Shown here one piece after another: positions 8,266 to 11,310 of a stretch of DNA of 11,310 bases. Position 1 is the stretch's first letter, and each line of letters opens with the position of its first letter. This DNA is from Sphingomonadaceae bacterium (GTDB lineage Bacteria > Pseudomonadota > Alphaproteobacteria > Sphingomonadales > Sphingomonadaceae): contig JAEMTM010000023.1 of NCBI GenBank assembly GCA_016462305.1, forward strand, positions 8,121-19,430, given 5' to 3'. A model generated the notes under the pieces. That model was not told the DNA's origin and did no database searches. It worked only from the letters and a program-made list of their open reading frames with translations. Position numbers and translations under genes: made by a program.

Positions 8266-8357
8266 GGAGACGTGGGTGAGTGGCTGAAACCAACGGTTTG
8301 CTAAACCGTCGTACTGATAATTCGGTACCGAGGGTTCGAATCCCTCCGTCTCCGCCA
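8266..8357 (+). tRNA. tRNA-Ser (anticodon GCT)
   Basis: A 92-base class II tRNA including an encoded CCA. The acceptor arms GGAGACG (8266-8272) and CGTCTCC (8347-8353) pair perfectly, followed by the discriminator G and CCA. The anticodon stem ACGGT/ACCGT encloses the loop TTGCTAA, so the anticodon is GCT, reading AGC and AGT serine codons. A long variable arm with GTAC/GTAC pairing identifies it as a serine-type molecule, and the T arm is GAGGG/CCCTC around TTCGAAT. It has its own promoter just upstream. Confidence 0.97.
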
Positions 8358-8391
8358 ATCTGTGGCCTTGCCAAAGGAAATGTGCGACCCC

Positions 8392-9687
8392 ATGTCGAAA
8401 AAACGAAAAGGCCCCACGCGTTTTTCGGCCTTGCGCGAGAAATCAGCGTTTTTTTGGATAAAAACTGCGCTCATATTGGTTGTCACAGGCTATCTCGCCT
8501 GGCTTTCCTTCATTCATGCGGTGGCCAACATTACATGGGATCGCGACCCCGATGTGGCGTTACGATATGTGCCGGACCATCCCTTGGCATTATCGCGCAA
8601 AGCCGACGAAATGTTCGCAGAAAAGCAAGATCCTGCAACCTTGGCCAAGGTTGAAGCAATGGCGAAGCAATCGCTGCGCGGCGGTGCGCTAAATCCGGTT
8701 GCCATTCGTTTGCTGGGCTATGTCGCGGATGTGCGGGGCGACACCAAAAAAGCACGTGAGCTGATGTTGCTGTCACACAAAGTATCCCGTCGGGACTTTG
8801 GCACGCAATTATGGCTGATCGAGGATGCCGTGGCGCGGGGGGACAAGAAACAGGCGCTGTATCATTACGACATCGCGATGCGCACAACACCCAGCAGCTT
8901 CCCGATATTGTTCCCGACATTGACCGGCGCGCTCAGCGACCCTGAAGTGCGCGTTGCCTTGGCACCCATTGTTCGGCAAGCGCCCATCTGGCTGCCATCC
9001 TATCTTAGCGAAGCCATCAATACCGTCGAAAACCCCGCGAATTTGGCCGATGTTTTGCTAAAGGCCGGGGGACTGCCTGAAGACGAGGGCTATCAAAATT
9101 TGTCCAACGCTTTGCTCGGGCAGTTGGCGGCTAAGAATAAATTTCCGGCCTTTCGGCAATATTATCTCACCCTCAAGGGCAACAAGCCTGCGGCCTTCCG
9201 ATCGGCGGCGCTCACCAAAGACACGGTGAATGTGCGTTACCCCGCCATGGGCTGGCAGGTTGTAGAAAATGTCGGCATTGGCGGATCATTTTCGCAACCG
9301 GACAATAAAGGACGCTTTTCGCTTTCCGCTTTTGCCGGGTCGGGGGAGCGCGGCGAAGTGATGCGCAAAATGCTTTTCCTCGAACCCGGCAATTACCGCT
9401 TTCAGGCGCGATACGCGGCGCTCGAAGGCGTTTCTGACGCAGAAATCCGTTGGGATATGCAGTGCATGTCCCCGGCGGGCAATGTCGGCAAATGGTTTGT
9501 CTCAACACCTGTACGCCAAGGTAATTTTACGCAAGTTCAGGATTTCAAGATTGATAAGGCCTGCCCGAGCCAATTGCTGATCATGCAGGCCGCAGGCGGC
9601 AGCAATCAACTGGGTGCAGAGTTCACCTTGCGGTCGGTGGATGTAACGAAAAGTGAGCTTGCCCGGAAAGCCGGACCAAGCACTTAA
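8392..9687 (+). CDS. Membrane-anchored TPR-like protein, unknown function
   Basis: A 431-residue protein I cannot assign to a named family. A basic N-terminus (MSKKRKGPTRF) precedes one membrane span (about 22-45, WIKTALILVVTGYLAWLSFIHAV), so the bulk should lie in the periplasm. Residues about 50-150 are helical with TPR-like spacing (HPLALSRKADEMFAE, NPVAIRLLGYVADVRGDTKKARELM, RGDKKQALYHYDIAM). The C-terminal third (about 290-420) is beta-rich and Gly/Phe-rich, resembling a jelly-roll or carbohydrate-binding-type domain, with FLEPGNYRFQARYAALEG and two cysteines (in MQCMS and KACPS) that might form a disulfide. The ATG at 8392 is preceded by AAGGA at a rather long 13 bases. An ATG at 8380 or a GTG at 8362 close to the tRNA are less likely. 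Similar layouts occur in exopolysaccharide or cell-surface loci, but no such neighbour is visible. Confidence 0.85.
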   Translation: MSKKRKGPTRFSALREKSAFFWIKTALILVVTGYLAWLSFIHAVANITWDRDPDVALRYVPDHPLALSRKADEMFAEKQDPATLAKVEAMAKQSLRGGALNPVAIRLLGYVADVRGDTKKARELMLLSHKVSRRDFGTQLWLIEDAVARGDKKQALYHYDIAMRTTPSSFPILFPTLTGALSDPEVRVALAPIVRQAPIWLPSYLSEAINTVENPANLADVLLKAGGLPEDEGYQNLSNALLGQLAAKNKFPAFRQYYLTLKGNKPAAFRSAALTKDTVNVRYPAMGWQVVENVGIGGSFSQPDNKGRFSLSAFAGSGERGEVMRKMLFLEPGNYRFQARYAALEGVSDAEIRWDMQCMSPAGNVGKWFVSTPVRQGNFTQVQDFKIDKACPSQLLIMQAAGGSNQLGAEFTLRSVDVTKSELARKAGPST

Positions 9688-9713
9688 GGACACAGCACAT
9701 CTCCTGATATGCA

Positions 9714-9738
9714 AAGCCCTCGGTTGGCTTGTTTCTAA
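9714..9738 (+). terminator. Weak candidate terminator
   Basis: AAGCC (9714-9718) and GGCTT (9726-9730) form a five-base stem around a 7-base loop, followed by GTTTCT. It lies in the 60-base gap between two converging genes, where a terminator would be expected. The short stem and interrupted T run make it a weak call. Confidence 0.3.
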
Positions 9739-9747
9739 CAGATGTTC

Positions 9748-10128
9748 TTACGCCGACGCTGACCCCATGACAAAGGCATTCAACTTGTTGCCATCGGGGT
9801 CGCGGAAATAACCTGCGTAAAATCCTTCGCCGCGCGGTCCCGGAGGCCCTTCGCAGGTCCCGCCATTGGCGAGCGCAATGTCATAAAGCCGCTGCACCTG
9901 ATCCTTGTCCTTTGCCTCCAGCGCCACCATTACGCCATTGCCGACGCTCGCCGCATTGCCATCGAAGGGTTTAGTGAGGCCTATACCAGCAGCACCGCCG
10001 GGTTTGCCCCAGGCGATAAAGCCATCAAATTCCATCATCCGCGGCGTATCCAGCTCCGCAGCAATGGCATCATAAAAAACCGCTGCGCGCGGCAAGTCGT
10101 TGGTTCCTAAAGTAACGTAGCCGATCAT
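9748..10128 (-). CDS. VOC-family (glyoxalase-fold) protein
   Basis: A 126-residue single-domain protein of the vicinal oxygen chelate superfamily. It starts MIGYVTLGTNDLPRAAVFYDAI, the usual first beta-alpha unit, has GNGVMVALEAKDKDQVQRLYDIALANGGTCEGPPGPR in the middle, and ends with FYAGYFRDPDGNKLNAFV, the typical last strand with its Asp-Pro-Asp-Gly-Asn turn. Members include glyoxalases, fosfomycin-resistance proteins and dioxygenases; this short type is usually of unknown substrate. GGAGGAG (10136-10142) seven bases before the ATG fixes the start; extending the frame upstream to 10356 would run into the neighbouring gene. It follows the yghU gene by 52 bases in the same direction, and joint action in handling electrophiles or glutathione adducts is possible but only inferred. 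Confidence 0.9.
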   Translation of the reverse strand: MIGYVTLGTNDLPRAAVFYDAIAAELDTPRMMEFDGFIAWGKPGGAAGIGLTKPFDGNAASVGNGVMVALEAKDKDQVQRLYDIALANGGTCEGPPGPRGEGFYAGYFRDPDGNKLNAFVMGSASA

Positions 10129-10153
10129 CGAATCGCTCCTCCAAATGGTGAAA

Positions 10154-10168
10154 GAACATTGCAAGAAC
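10154..10168 (-). promoter_or_regulatory. GAAC-N7-GAAC element (possible LexA box)
   Basis: The 52-base gap upstream of the VOC gene contains GAAC (10154-10157), seven bases, and GAAC (10165-10168). These are part of an 11-base-period repeat of AAGAACATTG (10152-10161 and 10163-10172). On the gene's strand it reads GTTC-N7-GTTC, the direct-repeat form known for LexA boxes in alphaproteobacteria. It falls in the 17-base spacer of a possible TTGCCA...TTTCAC promoter. One chance match is expected about once in 30 kb, so this is tentative. Confidence 0.35.
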
Positions 10169-10180
10169 ATTGGCAAAATG

Positions 10181-11062
10181 TCAATCGGTCTTAGGCGCAA
10201 TCTTATCCTGTGTCTTTGTATCGAAATCGCTTGCGTCATGCCGTTCATGCAACTGGCTGGCGGGGTCGCCCATGACGCGGTTGACCATACGCCCACGTTT
10301 GACGGCAGGCCGCTCGGCGATCTGATCGGTCCAGCGCATGACATTTTTATATTCATGCACCGAAAGGAAGGCCCCGGCGTCGTAAATCAATCCCTTGACC
10401 AGCGCGCCATACCAAGGCCAAATCGCCATATCTGCAATGGTGTAAGCGTCACCCGCCATATATTCCCGCTCTGCCAAATTGCGGTCAAGAACGTCCAATT
10501 GCCGTTTTACCTCCATGGCAAAACGGTCAATGGCATATTCGATCTTAAACGGCGCATAGGCATAAAAATGACCAAAACCGCCGCCTAAATAAGGGGCGCT
10601 GCCCATTTGCCACATCAGCCAGTTGATGGTCTCGGTCCGTGCGTGATGTTCGGTCGGCAGGAACGCACCGAATTTCTCCGCCAGATACAAAAGGATTGAT
10701 CCTGATTCGAAAACCCGCGTTGGCGTGGGCGTTGAATGGTCGAACAAAGCCGGGATTTTGGAATTGGGGTTCGCCTCAACAAAGCCGCTGGAAAACTGGT
10801 TGCCATCGCTAATGTTGACCAGCCACGCATCATATTCCGCGCCTTGATGGCCAAGCGCGAACAACTCCTCAAGCATTACGGTGACCTTCACACCATTGGG
10901 CGTGGCCAGCGAATATAGCTGCATCGGGTGTTTGCCGACGGGGCGTTCTTTGTCATGGGTGGCGCCTGCAATTGGCCGGTTGATATTGGCGAACTGGCCG
11001 CCATTTTCGCTATTCCATTCCCAGACGTCGGCAGGGGTGTATTCGGAAAATGTCTGGGTCAT
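10181..11062 (-). CDS. yghU: Glutathione S-transferase YghU type (nu class)
   Basis: A 293-residue cytosolic protein matching E. coli YghU along its full length as I remember it. Landmarks are an N-terminal extension with FANINRPIAGATHDKE (24-39) and VGKHPMQLYSLATPNGVKVTVMLEEL, where TPNG sits in the active-site loop. FSSGFVEANPNSKIPAL and RVFESGSILLYLAEKFG (thioredoxin-like domain) follow, then the helical domain with GGGFGHFYAYAPFKIEYAIDRF and YTIADMAIWPWYG, and the tail QLHERHDASDFDT. Nu-class enzymes bind two glutathiones and act as disulfide-bond reductases and weak peroxidases. GAGGAA about 5-8 bases upstream of the ATG supports the start. It is divergent from the enoyl-CoA hydratase gene and is followed by the VOC gene. 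Confidence 0.96.
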   Translation of the reverse strand: MTQTFSEYTPADVWEWNSENGGQFANINRPIAGATHDKERPVGKHPMQLYSLATPNGVKVTVMLEELFALGHQGAEYDAWLVNISDGNQFSSGFVEANPNSKIPALFDHSTPTPTRVFESGSILLYLAEKFGAFLPTEHHARTETINWLMWQMGSAPYLGGGFGHFYAYAPFKIEYAIDRFAMEVKRQLDVLDRNLAEREYMAGDAYTIADMAIWPWYGALVKGLIYDAGAFLSVHEYKNVMRWTDQIAERPAVKRGRMVNRVMGDPASQLHERHDASDFDTKTQDKIAPKTD

Positions 11063-11152
11063 GGGCGTTCCTCAAATATTCGGGTGTTGGTCCGGTGTAG
11101 GGCTGTGCTGGAACAATGACGGGATGTGAGAAGGCGCGCACAATTTTTCAAG

Positions 11153-11181
11153 TTGACGTGAACGTAAAGCGGGGCTTTAGT
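11153..11181 (+). promoter_or_regulatory. Promoter with paired ACGT operator
   Basis: A near-palindrome TTGACGTGAACGTAAA (11153-11168; 12 of 16 positions symmetric) contains two ACGT cores two bases apart. Its first six bases, TTGACG, also make a good -35 box, with TTTAGT (11176-11181) as a fair -10 after 17 bases; transcription would begin near 11188, about 22 bases before the ATG. The paired ACGT pattern resembles, from memory, operators of LiuR, the MerR-family regulator of branched-chain amino acid and acyl-CoA breakdown. A repressor here would cover the -35. Confidence 0.5.
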
Positions 11182-11209
11182 CGGATGATTACACCAAGGG
11201 AGAGCCAAT

Positions 11210-11310
11210 ATGTCCGCCACAGTCGAGATCACCAACGACATCGCCTTGATCCGCATGGATGATAATAAGGCCAATGCCATCAACTTCGACATGTTGGCGG
11301 CTTTGAACGC
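11210..11310 (+). CDS. Enoyl-CoA hydratase/isomerase family, N-terminus only
   Basis: The window ends 33 codons into this gene. The visible start MSATVEITNDIALIRMDDNKANAI has the first strand of the crotonase fold, with the near-invariant LIRMDD.KANA.N motif (N-K-A-N-A) seen in enoyl-CoA hydratases of acyl-CoA breakdown. Catalytic residues lie beyond the end, so the substrate cannot be judged. AAGGGAG (11196-11202) about 7 bases upstream supports the ATG. It is divergent from yghU across 147 bases that hold a promoter with a possible operator. Confidence 0.85.
   Translation, partial: MSATVEITNDIALIRMDDNKANAINFDMLAALN

Noticed and set aside
8266..8357. tRNA-Ser as an integration site for a genomic island
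   Set aside because: No integrase gene and no second copy of the tRNA 3' end was seen in the window; flanking genes look native.
10129..10356. N-terminal extension of the VOC gene by 76 codons
   Set aside because: It would overlap the yghU C-terminus, and a strong GGAGGAG precedes the internal ATG that begins the conserved domain.

Overview
The window is a stretch of ordinary chromosome from an alphaproteobacterium, most likely a member of the Sphingomonadales. That placement is an inference from protein style: a short RibD reductase half, a DUF1134/EipA envelope protein, GTTC/GAAC-type SOS-like sequence, and palindromic mosaic repeats of the rhizobial/sphingomonad kind. Base composition is moderately GC-rich and even across the window. 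I saw no phage, transposon, integron, CRISPR or toxin/defence genes. I did not find a convincing novel biological system. The points worth a second look are mostly small regulatory and start-site details.

Left block, minus strand (about 1-3464). Reading in the direction of transcription, prs (PRPP synthetase) comes first. It is followed by a histidinol-phosphatase-like inositol monophosphatase family gene (hisN) fused by a TGATG stop/start junction, and then an AraC-type regulator overlapping hisN by 13 bases. Next come rpmI (L35) and rplT (L20), closed by a strong intrinsic terminator at 39-80. A structured palindromic repeat sits between rpmI and rplT.

Middle block, plus strand (3562-7282). 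Glutamine-dependent NAD+ synthetase (nadE) is divergent from prs. It is followed by a small single-span membrane protein of unknown function, then ribD and ribE for riboflavin synthesis. The block thus joins NAD and flavin cofactor synthesis, and it faces PRPP supply, which feeds NAD and histidine synthesis. ribE meets a minus-strand eipA-like gene tail to tail; the two stop codons share one TTAA.

Right block (8059-11310). A tRNA-Ser(GCT) with its own good promoter precedes a large membrane-anchored protein of unknown function with TPR-like helices and a beta-rich C-terminus. On the minus strand a yghU-type glutathione transferase is followed by a small VOC (glyoxalase-fold) protein. A GAAC-N7-GAAC element lies in the 52-base gap between them. 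Divergent from yghU is the start of an enoyl-CoA hydratase/isomerase gene cut by the window end. Its promoter carries a paired ACGT palindrome resembling a LiuR-type MerR operator. No gene-free gap exceeds about 210 bases.
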